Shown here: one piece after another, positions 36,819 through 45,773 of the stretch
Layout of the letters: every line of letters begins with the position of its first letter
Position numbering within the stretch: the stretch's first letter is position 1
Source: Rhodobacter sp.
Lineage (GTDB): Bacteria > Pseudomonadota > Alphaproteobacteria > Rhodobacterales > Rhodobacteraceae
Length of the DNA stretch: 64,000 nucleotides
NCBI GenBank assembly: GCA_027484985.1
Contig: JAIXRW010000047.1
Span: 1-64,000, forward strand
Reading direction: 5' to 3'
Position numbers and translations under genes: made by a program
Notes under the pieces: model-generated
Database searches by the model: none
What the model was told of the DNA's origin: nothing
The model's input: only the letters and a program-made list of their open reading frames with translations

Positions 36819-37283
36819 TCAGGGCCGCGGGTTCACCGCAAGATCGAGCGCGGTGATGAAAGATACGGACTGGCCGATCAGATCGGCCAGTTCGCTGCGC
36901 GCGCGGCAGGTGGCGGCCAGATCGCCCCGCGCCGAGCGGCTGACCCAGCCGCGTTCGATCAGCCGATCAATCTTGCGCCGGGCCGTTTCGCGCGGGATGC
37001 CGGTATGAAGCGCGAGGTAATGCGCGTTCAGCGCGCTGAAGGGGGCCCCGGCGGGTTCGGACAGGCGCAGGAAGTGATCGAAGGACGGGTCGGTGGTGGG
37101 GCCGGTCAGGGATAGGGTCTTTTCCGCAATGACCAGCATGAGAAGCACCGAATCGAGATCGCCATCAAATTGGTCGCGCGACGAGATCAGAAGGCGCGCC
37201 ATCAGGGCCAGCTTTACCGGCCAGATGTGCAGGAAATTGTCGGTCACACTGTCCTTGGCCATCCGCCCCAATCGCCCGCCCAT
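36819..37283 (-). CDS. Winged-helix regulator-like protein, paralogue of its convergent neighbour
   Basis: From ATG 37283 the protein has 154 residues; ATG 37262 (MAKDSVTDNF) is an equally good start. The N-terminal half FLHIWPVKLALMARLLISSRDQFDGDLDSVLLMLVIAEK resembles the GDLD region of the neighbouring gene. The C-terminal half has a helix-turn-helix (HYLALHTGIPRETARRKIDRLIERGWV). It is divergent from the MCP-like/Cache gene (198 bp between), which it may regulate. I recognise no named family. Confidence 0.62.
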   Translation of the reverse strand: MGGRLGRMAKDSVTDNFLHIWPVKLALMARLLISSRDQFDGDLDSVLLMLVIAEKTLSLTGPTTDPSFDHFLRLSEPAGAPFSALNAHYLALHTGIPRETARRKIDRLIERGWVSRSARGDLAATCRARSELADLIGQSVSFITALDLAVNPRP

Positions 37284-37480
37284 GATGAAAATCAAAAAGG
37301 CATGTAAGCCAAGACGTCTTGTAGCGCCAAGGGGCAATGCGAAAAGCCTTGGCGTCAGTTCCACCGGGGGGCGGATAAGCGCCGCTTTTTTCGGTGCACG
37401 CTCAAACCGGCACGGAATTTGCCGTATCGGGGCCAAAGGTTCGCAGCCGACGGGCGGCGGATTGTGGCGCAGATCGGGAG

Positions 37481-38557
37481 ATGGTTGTGCAGCAAGACAG
37501 GCTAAGCCAGATTATCGGACGCATCGGCCGTCGGGTCGAAAGCTATGGGAAATCGAACGATCAGGTGGTGTTGCAATCGCATATCCTTGCGGTCAACTCG
37601 ATGATCGAGGCGGCCCGGGCAGGCGCGCAGGGGCGTGGATTTTCGGTTGTCGCGGCCGAGATGAAGCGGATGTCGGACCAGACCAAGGCACTGGCCGACA
37701 GTTTCCGGCACGAGGTGCTGGGCATCGTGCAGAATGCCGAGACCGAGACGGGGGAGCTGGTTTCGGCGCTGCATCTGGCCGAGCGGGACCGTCTGGTTGC
37801 CATGGCGCTGAACCTTGTGCAGCTGATCGTGCGGAACCTGTTCGAACGGACGGCGGATGTGCGCTGGTGGGCGACCGATGCGGCGATGTGGAAGGCGCTG
37901 GGCGAGACGGACCCCGTGGCGCGGCGCGCGGCGATGGACGAGGCGGCAGACCGGCTGCGGACGATCCACCGCTATTACACGGTCTATCGCGATTTGCAGC
38001 TGCTCGATCTGGACGGGCGGGTCGTTGCCTCGGCCACGGGGGGGGCGGGGCATCCGCATCCGCTGCCGGTGCAGCACAGGGCGTGGTTCGACCGCGCGGC
38101 CAAGCTGCGGTCGGGGCATGATTATGTGGTCAGCACGGTGCATGCCAACCCGCTGGATGGCAAGGGCTGGCTGGTTTATGCCGCGACCGTGCGGCAGGGC
38201 GGGCAGGCCGAGGGCGGGCTGCTGGGGGTGCTGGCGGTCGGCTTCAACTGGGAGGACGAGGCCGGAACCATCGTGCGCGAGGAGGCCGGATTGACCGCCG
38301 AGGAATGGAGCCGGTCGCGGGTGCTGTTGCTGGACCGCGAGTTGAAGATTCTGGCGGATTCGGACGGGGCCGAGGTGGGCACGCTGTTCCCGCTGGCCCA
38401 TGGCGGGGCCGACAAGGGTTTTGTCGAGGCGGCGGATGGCACGATCACCGCTTTTGCCCGCACCATCGGCTATCAGGAATATGACGGGCTGGGCTGGTAC
38501 GGGGTGGTGGTGCGCCGCCTGCCGCCGGGGACGGGCGCGGTCAGTCCGGTGGCGTGA
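37481..38557 (+). CDS. Soluble MCP-like signalling tip fused to a C-terminal Cache-type sensor
   Basis: From ATG 37481 the protein has 358 residues and no membrane helix. Residues about 5-85 are a short chemoreceptor-type hairpin with the tip HILAVNSMIEAARAGAQGRGFSVVAAEMKRMSDQT. After a helical linker comes a Cache/PAS-like sensor (about 170-350) with LLDLDGRVVASATGG, GHDYVVSTVH and LLLDRELKILADSDG. This order is inverted compared with ordinary receptors (sensor first, tip last), and the coiled coils are far shorter. It may dock to CheA/CheW arrays as a cytoplasmic sensor. A GTG at 37394 would add 29 residues. Its 3' end overlaps the convergent hypothetical gene by 17 bp. Confidence 0.72.
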   Translation: MVVQQDRLSQIIGRIGRRVESYGKSNDQVVLQSHILAVNSMIEAARAGAQGRGFSVVAAEMKRMSDQTKALADSFRHEVLGIVQNAETETGELVSALHLAERDRLVAMALNLVQLIVRNLFERTADVRWWATDAAMWKALGETDPVARRAAMDEAADRLRTIHRYYTVYRDLQLLDLDGRVVASATGGAGHPHPLPVQHRAWFDRAAKLRSGHDYVVSTVHANPLDGKGWLVYAATVRQGGQAEGGLLGVLAVGFNWEDEAGTIVREEAGLTAEEWSRSRVLLLDRELKILADSDGAEVGTLFPLAHGGADKGFVEAADGTITAFARTIGYQEYDGLGWYGVVVRRLPPGTGAVSPVA

Positions 38558-39002
38558 CGCCAAGCGGGGCGGCAAAGGGGGCGGGGGCAAGGCCCGCCCC
38601 TGCCAGAAGATCGTCGGCCATGCTGTCGGCATTGGGTCCGGCGGCAAGCAGGTGGCCCCAGAGTTCGGCCAGGGCGGGCGCGATGCGGCTTTGGTCGCAG
38701 GCGCGGGCGGTGTGCAGCCAGACGGCAAGGCCATCGGCGCTGTCGTAATCGCGGGCCTTGCGCAGGGCGGCGATGCGGGTTTGCAAGGCGCGGATCAGGC
38801 GGGCGCGGTCGGCGGCGGGCCAGAGCGACAGGCGGGGCAGGTCTTGCCCCTGGGCCAGATGGAACGAGTGCCAATAGCGCGTGGTGGCGGCCAGCGCATC
38901 GCGCTGGTGCGGTTTGGCCGATGACAGGCGGTCGGCCATGGCCTGCGCCTCGTCCACGAGGGCCTGCACGGCCTTTTCGAGTTTCCAGTCGTTGAATGCC
39001 AT
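38541..39002 (-). CDS. Hypothetical helical protein
   Basis: The protein has 153 residues starting MAFNDWKLEKAVQALVDEAQAMADRL. It is predicted mostly helical, with TRYWHSFHLAQGQDLPRLSLWP and a Pro/Ala C-terminal tail. I do not recognise a family. It lies 44 bp downstream of the ligase gene on the same strand, so it is probably co-transcribed with it. Confidence 0.6.
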   Translation of the reverse strand: MAFNDWKLEKAVQALVDEAQAMADRLSSAKPHQRDALAATTRYWHSFHLAQGQDLPRLSLWPAADRARLIRALQTRIAALRKARDYDSADGLAVWLHTARACDQSRIAPALAELWGHLLAAGPNADSMADDLLAGAGLAPAPFAAPLGVTPPD

Positions 39003-39045
39003 GGCGCTGCTGTGCCGCAACGGGCGCGGGCCTGCAAGGGGCGCG

Positions 39046-40671
39046 TCAGCCGCGCAGGCGGAAGCGCTGGATCTTGCCGGTCTGGGTTTTGGGAAGCGTG
39101 TCGGTGAACACCACGCGGCGGGGGTATTTGTAGGGGGCGATGGTGGCTTTGACATGGTCTTGCAGCAGCTTGGCCATGAGCGGGTCGCCGGTATAGCCTG
39201 CGGCGAGGACGACGTGGGCTTCGACGATCTGGCCGCGGTCCTCATCCGCGGCGCCGATCACGGCACATTCCAGCACGGCGGGGTGGGACAGCAGGGCGGC
39301 TTCCACCTCGGGGCCGGCGATGTTGTAGCCTGCGGAAATGATCATGTCATCCGAGCGGGCGGCAAAGTGGAAGCGGCCGTCCTCGTCGCGCCAGAAGCTG
39401 TCGCCGGTCAGGTTCCAGCCGTTGCGGACGTAGGTCTTTTGCCGGTCGTCGGCCATGTAGCGGCAGCCGGTGGGGCCGCGCACGGCAAGGCGGCCCACCT
39501 CGCCCACCGGCAGGTCGTTCATGTTCTCGTCCACGATGCGGGCTTCGTATCCGGTCACGGGGCGGCCGGTGCAGCCGGGGTGGTGGTCGGAGAAGCGGTT
39601 GGTGACGAAGATGTGCAGCATCTCGGTAGCACCTATGCCGTCGAGCATGGGTTTGCCGGTGCGTTCCATCCATTCGGTATAGACGGGGGCGGGCAGGGTT
39701 TCGCCCGCGCTGACGGCGGCGCGGAGGGACGAAAGATCGGCGCCTTCGGCCATGGCTTTGAGCATGACACGATAGGCGGTGGGGGCGGTGAAGCAGACCG
39801 TGGCGCGGTGGGTCTGGATGATGTCGATCATGTTCTGCGGGCTGGCCTGTTCCAGCAGCGCCGCCGCCGCGCCGAAGCGCAGGGGGAAGATGGCAAGCCC
39901 GCCCAGGCCGAAGGTGAAGGCAAGCGGCGGAGAGCCGACGAAGATGTCACGCTCGGTGACGTTCAGGACTTCGCGCGCATAGCCGTCTGCGATGATCAGA
40001 AGGTCGCGGTGGAAATGCATCGTGGCCTTTGGCTCTCCGGTCGTGCCCGAGGTGAAGCCGAGAAGCGCCACATCGTCGCGGCCGGTTTTGACGGGGGTGA
40101 AGCGGACGGGTTTCGCCAAGGCGGCGCGGTCAAGTTCGGCATCGTGGTTGGCGGTGCCGTCAAAGCCGATGATGGTTTTGAGGAAACGCGAGTCGCGGCC
40201 GCAGGCGACGAGTTCGTCCATCAGCCGCGTGTCGCACAGGGCGTGGGTGATTTCGGCCTTGTCCACGATCTTGGCCAGTTCGCCCGCGCGCAGCATGGGC
40301 ATGGTGTTGACGACGACCGCGCCCGCCTTGGTGGCGGCCAGCCATGCGGCGACCATGGCGGGGTTGTTGGCGGAACGGATCAGCACGCGGTTGCCCGGTT
40401 TCACGCCGAAGTCGGACACCAGCGCATGGGCGATGCGGTTCGACCAGTCGGTCAGCTCCTTGTAGGTGCGCGCGCGGCCATTGCCGATCAGGGCGGTATG
40501 GTCGCCAAAGCCGCGTTCGACCATGCGGTCGGTCAGTTCGACGCCCGCGTTCAGCCATTCGGGATAGTCGAAGCCGTCGGTCAGCAGGTCGGGCCACTGG
40601 TCGGACGGGGGCAGGGTGTTGCGGGTGAAGGGGTCGGTATGGCCCGAGGGGCCGAGGAGGGGTGCGGGCAT
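39046..40671 (-). CDS. AMP-forming acyl-CoA ligase, benzoate/2-aminobenzoate-CoA ligase-like
   Basis: The protein has 541 residues of the adenylate-forming ANL family. The ATP loop is GFTSGTTGEPKAT (about 207), the adenine segment DGIGATEMLHIF, the hinge DMIISAGYNIAGPEVE and the catalytic lysine in PKTQTGKIQRF. The GIGATEMLHIF and MLDG context resembles benzoate- and 2-aminobenzoate-CoA ligases. It would activate an aromatic or short acid to its CoA ester. No ring-degradation genes are adjacent, so the substrate is uncertain. ATG 40671 is chosen. Confidence 0.85.
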   Translation of the reverse strand: MPAPLLGPSGHTDPFTRNTLPPSDQWPDLLTDGFDYPEWLNAGVELTDRMVERGFGDHTALIGNGRARTYKELTDWSNRIAHALVSDFGVKPGNRVLIRSANNPAMVAAWLAATKAGAVVVNTMPMLRAGELAKIVDKAEITHALCDTRLMDELVACGRDSRFLKTIIGFDGTANHDAELDRAALAKPVRFTPVKTGRDDVALLGFTSGTTGEPKATMHFHRDLLIIADGYAREVLNVTERDIFVGSPPLAFTFGLGGLAIFPLRFGAAAALLEQASPQNMIDIIQTHRATVCFTAPTAYRVMLKAMAEGADLSSLRAAVSAGETLPAPVYTEWMERTGKPMLDGIGATEMLHIFVTNRFSDHHPGCTGRPVTGYEARIVDENMNDLPVGEVGRLAVRGPTGCRYMADDRQKTYVRNGWNLTGDSFWRDEDGRFHFAARSDDMIISAGYNIAGPEVEAALLSHPAVLECAVIGAADEDRGQIVEAHVVLAAGYTGDPLMAKLLQDHVKATIAPYKYPRRVVFTDTLPKTQTGKIQRFRLRG

Positions 40672-41628
40672 GGGCGGTTTCCTTCGCTGCGGTCAGGCTA
40701 TGCGAGCGGGGGGGCGTGTCAATGGGCATTTCAAGGTTAAAATAGTTGGGGTGGCCGAGACGGCAGGGCAGTGTTCGGGTTGGCCGGTTTCGGGGGCAGG
40801 GGGGGCATTATCGCAGGGTGTCATCACCGCCAAGGCGGGGATCATTCGGGCGCTTTGTCCTGCGGGAGATCCCCGCTTGCGCGGGGATGACAGGGGGTGA
40901 TGGGGCTTTGTCGGCGGTGGCTTCGGGCGGAAAAGGAAACGCGATCTGCGTTTCCCCGCCCGTGGTGCCACATTGAAGCAAGACCGGTTGTCCGAGGCAT
41001 GACAGAGGCCAGCGCCCGACACGGGCGGGCGCTGGCCGTGTGCTTTGGGCACATGGCCGGATGGCGGACCCTGCGGCGCATGGCAAAGGCACGCGCCTTT
41101 GCCAAACGGGGCGAGGTGTCATTCTCGCGAAAGCAGGGATCGTTTGGGCGCTTTGTCCTGCGGGAGATCCCCGCTTGCGCGGGGATGACAGGGGGTGACG
41201 GGGCTTTGACGGCGGTGGCTTCGGGCGGAAAAGGAAACGCGATCTGCGTTTCCCCGCCCGTGGTGCCACGTTGAAGCAAGACCGGTTGTCCGAGGCATGA
41301 CAGAGGCCGGCGCCTGCCCCGGCGGGCGAGAAGCGCCCGCCATGGGCGGGGCGGGCGCTGGCCGGTGGCTTTGGGCCACCGGCCGGATGGCGGACGGGGC
41401 ATCGCGTGGCACAGGCACGCGCCTGTGCCAGTTCCGGCGGGGCGGGCGCTGGTTGGTGGCTCTGGTGAACGTGCCGGATGGCTGAAGGCGCACCGTGTGG
41501 CAAAGATGCGCGCCTCTGCCAAAGGGGGCGGGGATGACAGGGGGTGATGGGGCGGCGCTGGCAGGGGTTTGGGTCGGGTTTGGCATTGTGCGGCGCAGGC
41601 GCGGGTCTTGGCCGATCGGGCGGAGTGG
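40672..41628. other. 957-bp gene-free region
   Basis: Frames here are repeat-driven and low-complexity, so I call no gene. The sequence is dominated by a direct repeat (see the repeat entry) and by GC-rich hairpins. Confidence 0.6.
40817..41550. repeat. Direct repeat, two long copies 298 bp apart plus a degenerate third
   Basis: Copy A (about 40817-41105) and copy B (about 41115-41440) match base for base over long stretches at a constant offset of 298 (for example GGTGTCAT 40817/41115, ATCCCCGCTTGCGCGGGGAT 40869/41167, AGACCGGTTGTCCGAGGC). Copy B carries a short GC-rich insertion near 41318-41345. A decayed third copy, with GGCGGGCGCTGG and GGATGACAGGGGGTGATG, runs to about 41550. Each copy holds a perfect ATCCCCGC-TTGC-GCGGGGAT hairpin. 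No coding role is seen. Confidence 0.85.
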
Positions 41629-42348
41629 CTAGATCCAGTCGAGGTTCACGCGGTTCGCATCGTAGCGTTCGGCAAAGCCCTGACGCAGGGCGCGGTAGCG
41701 GGTGCGCAGGTCGCGGAATTTGCGTTCATGGGTTTCGGCCACAAGGCACTGGATATGGGCAAAGGTGCCTGCGGCATCGAGGGCTTCGAGGATGTCAAGC
41801 TCGGCCCCTTCGATATCCATCTTGATAAAGGCGATGCGCCCGCGTTCGGCGATCTTTGTGGCCAGCCATGCGGGGAAATCGATCAGTTCGACCGCGATGC
41901 CCTGGCTGTCATCGATCTGGCGGCCGCCTGCGAGGATGGTGCTTTTGACCGAGGCGCCGGTGGGGTTGGTGTCGAAATTGGCGGCGCGGTGCAGGGTGAC
42001 GGTGCCGGCGGCGGCGCCCACGGCGGCGTTGACCAGCGTGACGTTGGGGGTTTGGGCAAAACGCTCGGTCAGATGGGCAAAGGCGAAGGGGTCGGGTTCG
42101 AACGCCACGACATCGGCGCCTGTGGCGGCAAGCACGGCGGTGACGACGCCCATATTCGCGCCAAGGTCGAGCGCGAGGTCACCGGGGCGCAGCATGGCGC
42201 AGATGCCGGACAGGTAGCCTTCGGCGCGGGCTTTCCTGAGATTGCGCTTGGCGCGGCGGATCAGCGCCTCGGCGCGTTCCTCGGCGGCGGATTTGGGGGC
42301 CGCGGTTTGATCCGGGGCGCTGTCGCGGTCGGGGTCGCTGTCACTCAT
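41629..42348 (-). CDS. FkbM family methyltransferase
   Basis: From ATG 42348 the protein has 239 residues. A charged, probably disordered N-terminus (about 1-30) precedes a SAM-binding domain with LALDLGANMGVVTAVL (about 61), VVAFEPDPFAFAHL and IKMDIEGAELDIL, the FkbM signatures. Such enzymes O-methylate sugars or other small molecules, often for polysaccharides. AAGGTGAC precedes the ATG. It diverges from the chemotaxis operon; no sugar genes are adjacent. Confidence 0.88.
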   Translation of the reverse strand: MSDSDPDRDSAPDQTAAPKSAAEERAEALIRRAKRNLRKARAEGYLSGICAMLRPGDLALDLGANMGVVTAVLAATGADVVAFEPDPFAFAHLTERFAQTPNVTLVNAAVGAAAGTVTLHRAANFDTNPTGASVKSTILAGGRQIDDSQGIAVELIDFPAWLATKIAERGRIAFIKMDIEGAELDILEALDAAGTFAHIQCLVAETHERKFRDLRTRYRALRQGFAERYDANRVNLDWI

Positions 42349-42532
42349 GTCACTTGTCACCTTTGCCCTTGGCGGGCGGAGCGAGTGTGGCCGAGGCGGC
42401 TGGGTCTTGTCCAGTGCCGCGCGGATTCTGCGCGGCAGGGCTAACAGGCGGGGCGCGGCATCCGTTGATGGGCAGGTGCGGAAACGGGGGAGCGCCCCGC
42501 TCTGCCTGTGCTGTGGGCTGGTGAGGGGGTTC

Positions 42533-42847
42533 ATGATGACGGTGAGGCGTTGGGACGGGGTGCTTCGGCATTCCGACGCGCAGGGGCTGGCGGCCGAACT
42601 GGCGGCGGCGCTGGCCGAGGGCGACGCGATGGTCGATCTGTCGGGCGTGACGCAGGTGGACAGCGGCGTGTTGCAGGTGCTGATCGCGGCCGGAGCGCTG
42701 GCCGACCGGACGGGGCGGCGGCTGCATCTGGACATTCCCGAAGGATCGCCGGTCTGGACGCTGGCGCAGGCGCTTGCCCTGCCGCAGCTGGGCCTGCCGA
42801 TGCCCGCCGAGACCAAGACCCAAGCCGATGCAGGACAGGTGCAATGA
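42533..42847 (+). CDS. STAS-domain (anti-sigma-factor-antagonist-like) protein
   Basis: The protein has 104 residues. The STAS core MVDLSGVTQVDSGVLQVLIAAGALAD has Ser44 at the position phosphorylated in SpoIIAA-type antagonists. GAGGGGG precedes ATG 42533. Its end overlaps cheY by ATGA, so it is a true first member of the chemotaxis operon. It may link CheA-type signalling to a partner-switching pathway; no anti-sigma kinase is seen nearby. Confidence 0.85.
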   Translation: MMTVRRWDGVLRHSDAQGLAAELAAALAEGDAMVDLSGVTQVDSGVLQVLIAAGALADRTGRRLHLDIPEGSPVWTLAQALALPQLGLPMPAETKTQADAGQVQ

Positions 42848-43209
42848 CCAAGACCATTCTGACCGTGGATGACAGCCCGTCGATCCGCCGCATGATCGCG
42901 ATGACGCTGACGGATGCCGGTTACCGCGTGATCGAGGCGGTGGACGGGCAGGACGGGTTGGCCAAGGCCACCGCCGCGCCGGTCGATGCCATCATCACCG
43001 ACCAGAACATGCCCAATCTGGACGGGTTGGGGTTCATCCGTGCCCTGCGGCAGCATCCGCTGGGGCGGGGGGTGCCGGTGATCGTGCTGTCCACCGATGA
43101 CGAGGACGGGCTGAAGGCGCAGGCCCGCGAGGCGGGGGCGCTGGGCTGGATGGTCAAGCCGTTCACGCAAGACAAGCTGCTGGCCGTGATGAAGAAGGTG
43201 CTGGGATGA
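42844..43209 (+). CDS. cheY: Chemotaxis response regulator CheY
   Basis: The protein has 121 residues, a single receiver domain with acid pocket DD at 9-10, phospho-acceptor D53 in DAIITDQNMPNLDG, the switch Ser in IVLSTDDE and the conserved Lys in WMVKPFTQ. It carries the phosphoryl signal from CheA. It overlaps both neighbours by ATGA. Confidence 0.95.
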   Translation: MTKTILTVDDSPSIRRMIAMTLTDAGYRVIEAVDGQDGLAKATAAPVDAIITDQNMPNLDGLGFIRALRQHPLGRGVPVIVLSTDDEDGLKAQAREAGALGWMVKPFTQDKLLAVMKKVLG

Positions 43210-45266
43210 TCGACGAGGAAACGGCGGCGGTCTTCCGCGAGGAACTGCGCGATCTGGTGGACAGTCTGGAACGCGGGCTGCTCGACCTCAAGGCGGCGCC
43301 TGCCGATATGGCGTTGGTCAATCAGGTGTTCCGCGACCTGCATACGGTCAAGGGCAGCGGGGCGATGTTCGGCTATGCCGAGCTTGCGGGTTTTATCCAC
43401 CGCTTCGAGACCGCGTTTGACCGCGTGCGGGCGGGCGAGGTGCCGGTGACGGCAGACCTGATCCGGCTGGCGCTGGCGGCGCGCGACGAGATACCGCGGC
43501 TGGTCGAAGGGCAGGCCGATACCGAGGGGCGGCGGGCGGCTATTCTGGACGGTTTGGCCGCGCTGCGCCCCGAGGGCGCGGAAGCGGCGGCCGGGGGGGC
43601 GGATGCGGTGGCGGCGGATACGGACCGCGCGGGCGCGGATGCGGTGGGGCCGATGGCGCTGGAATTCCGGCTGCTGGGGCCTGCGCTGGGCCTTGGCGCG
43701 CGGCCCGAGGCGGTGCTGGCCGAACTGCGCGATATCGGCGCGGTCGATATCGTGGCCGATCTGGCCGAGGTGCCGCCGCTGGACCAGTTGGACCCCGACC
43801 AGTGCATGATCGTCTGGCGCGCGCTGGTGCCTGCGGGGATCAGCGAGGCGCAGGTGGAAGAGGCGTTCATTTTCGTTGATGCCGAGTGGAAGCTGACGCG
43901 CCTGCCGGTGGCGGATGGCGGGGGCTTTGATTTCGGGCTTGAACCGGCCGAGGCTGCGGCGCCCGCACAGGATGCGGGCGAGGCTGCTGCGGTGGCGGCG
44001 CCGGTCGTGGCCGCGCAGGCAGGGCCGCAGGCGGGTGTTCAGGCGGCGCCGATGGCGGCCCATTCGGCCGCGACGATCCGCGTTTCGGCCGAGCGGCTGG
44101 ATGCGTTGATGGATGCGGTGGGCGAGTTGGTGATCGTCGAGGCGCGGTTGACCGAACTGGCGCGCCAAAGCCGCGATGCGGCATTGATGACCACCGCCGA
44201 GCAGATCACGCGGCTGGCGGCGGGGTTGCGCGATGCGACCATGACGATGCGGATGGTGCCGATGCGGTCGCTGGTGGGGCGGTTCCGCCGCCTTGTGACC
44301 GAACTGTCGGACCGTCTGGCCAAGCCCGTGACCTTTGCCGTGCTGGGCGAGGATACCGAGCTGGACAAGACGGTGATCGAAAAGCTGGCCGATCCGCTGG
44401 TGCATGTGCTGCGTAACGCGCTGGATCACGGCATGGAGACCCCCGCCCATCGGCAGGACAGCGGCAAGCCCGCGACCGGTGTGATCGAATTGTCGGCGGA
44501 ACATGCGGGGGCCGAGGTGCTGATCCGCGTGCGCGATGACGGGCGCGGGATGGACCCCGCGAAGATTCGCGCCAAGGCGGTGGCGCAGGGGCTGGTGGCG
44601 CATGACGCGGTGCTGACCGAGGCGCAGATTTTCGGGCTGGTCTTTGAACCCGGCTTTTCCACCGCGACGGAAGTGACCGACCTTTCGGGGCGCGGCGTGG
44701 GCATGGATGTGGTGCGGCGCACCATCGAAAGCCTGCGCGGGGCGATCGAGATCGATTCAAAGTTGGGACAGGGGACCACGGTGACGCTGCGGTTGCCGCT
44801 GACGCTGGCGATCATCGAGGGGCTGCTGGTCGAGGTTGGGGGCGAGAAATACACCCTGCCGATGGCTGCGGTGCACGAGATCGTGGCGCTTCCACAAGAC
44901 CGCGCCGAACCCAAGCGGACGGGCGATTTTCTGGATATCCGCGGCCGGTTCGTGCCCTTCCTGCGGCTACGGTCGCTGTTTGGCTGCGCGGGGGCGGCGC
45001 CTGCCGAGCAGAATGTGGTGATCGTCAGTGCGGGCGAGCAGCGCGTGGGCATCGTGGTGGACCGGATCGTGGGCACGAACCAGACCGTGATCAAGCAGAT
45101 GTCGAAGCTGCATGCCGGCGTGCGGGCGGTTTCGGGGGCGACGATCCTTGGCGACGGGTCGGTCGCGCTGATTCTGGATGTGGGCCACCTGATCGGGCTG
45201 GGGCGCACGATGCCCGTGGGCCCCGTGGCGGTGGCGGGCACGGGCTTTGCAGAGGTGGCGGCATGA
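43206..45266 (+). CDS. cheA: Chemotaxis histidine kinase CheA
   Basis: The protein has 686 residues. P1/HPt has H46 in FRDLHTVKGSG; a P2-like segment is about 150-240; dimerisation P3 about 285-345; the HATPase has VLRNALDHGMET (about 402), DDGRGMDP and GRGVGMDV; the C-terminal CheW-like P5 is about 530-680. It autophosphorylates and passes phosphate to CheY and CheB. An Ala-rich linker (about 245-285) precedes P3. Coupled by ATGA to cheY and cheW. Confidence 0.97.
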   Translation: MIDEETAAVFREELRDLVDSLERGLLDLKAAPADMALVNQVFRDLHTVKGSGAMFGYAELAGFIHRFETAFDRVRAGEVPVTADLIRLALAARDEIPRLVEGQADTEGRRAAILDGLAALRPEGAEAAAGGADAVAADTDRAGADAVGPMALEFRLLGPALGLGARPEAVLAELRDIGAVDIVADLAEVPPLDQLDPDQCMIVWRALVPAGISEAQVEEAFIFVDAEWKLTRLPVADGGGFDFGLEPAEAAAPAQDAGEAAAVAAPVVAAQAGPQAGVQAAPMAAHSAATIRVSAERLDALMDAVGELVIVEARLTELARQSRDAALMTTAEQITRLAAGLRDATMTMRMVPMRSLVGRFRRLVTELSDRLAKPVTFAVLGEDTELDKTVIEKLADPLVHVLRNALDHGMETPAHRQDSGKPATGVIELSAEHAGAEVLIRVRDDGRGMDPAKIRAKAVAQGLVAHDAVLTEAQIFGLVFEPGFSTATEVTDLSGRGVGMDVVRRTIESLRGAIEIDSKLGQGTTVTLRLPLTLAIIEGLLVEVGGEKYTLPMAAVHEIVALPQDRAEPKRTGDFLDIRGRFVPFLRLRSLFGCAGAAPAEQNVVIVSAGEQRVGIVVDRIVGTNQTVIKQMSKLHAGVRAVSGATILGDGSVALILDVGHLIGLGRTMPVGPVAVAGTGFAEVAA

Positions 45267-45745
45267 CGCTGGAAGAGGTGCAGAAAGACGCGCAGCTGAC
45301 ATTGGTGACAATGGCGCTGGGCAGCCAGACGCTGGCAATTCCCGCCAGCGCGCTGCGCGAGATCCTTGACCCCTTGCCCGTGACGCGGGTGCCGGGGGCG
45401 GCGGCCTTTGTGCCGCATGTGGTGAATGTGCGCGGGTCGGTGGTGCCGCTGGCCAACCTGAAGATCGCGCTGGGCATCACCGGCGAGGCCGATGACGGGC
45501 GCAGCCGGATTCTGGTGCTGGAGGTGGCGCTGGATGGCGAGCCCGCGCTGGTCGCGGTCACGGCGGATGCGGTTTACGAGGTGGCGACCATCGAGACCGG
45601 GTTGATCGAGCGCATCCCCGAAACGGCGAGCATCTGGCCGCCGGAATATCTGGTCGGGCTTTACAAGGGTCCGACCGGCTTTGTCCTGCTGCCCGATCTG
45701 GCGGCGATCTTCTCGGCCCAGACCGCCCATGCGGCGGCGGCGTAA
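45263..45745 (+). CDS. cheW: Chemotaxis coupling protein CheW (first)
   Basis: The protein has 160 residues with the CheW beta-barrel pattern [43 protein letters not shown]. It links CheA to receptors. It begins on the cheA stop (ATGA). A second, differently sized CheW lies two genes on. Confidence 0.93.
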   Translation: MTLEEVQKDAQLTLVTMALGSQTLAIPASALREILDPLPVTRVPGAAAFVPHVVNVRGSVVPLANLKIALGITGEADDGRSRILVLEVALDGEPALVAVTADAVYEVATIETGLIERIPETASIWPPEYLVGLYKGPTGFVLLPDLAAIFSAQTAHAAAA

Positions 45746-45773
45746 CGAACGGTTCCACAAGGGGTTCCCGGCT

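Noticed and set aside
40817..41550. CRISPR-like direct repeat
   Set aside because: Units are hundreds of bases long with no short regular repeat-spacer pattern and no cas genes.
40808..41586. Several overlapping frames containing VIPAQAGIS-like peptides
   Set aside because: These come from the dispersed ATCCCCGC...GCGGGGAT hairpin repeat, not from genes.
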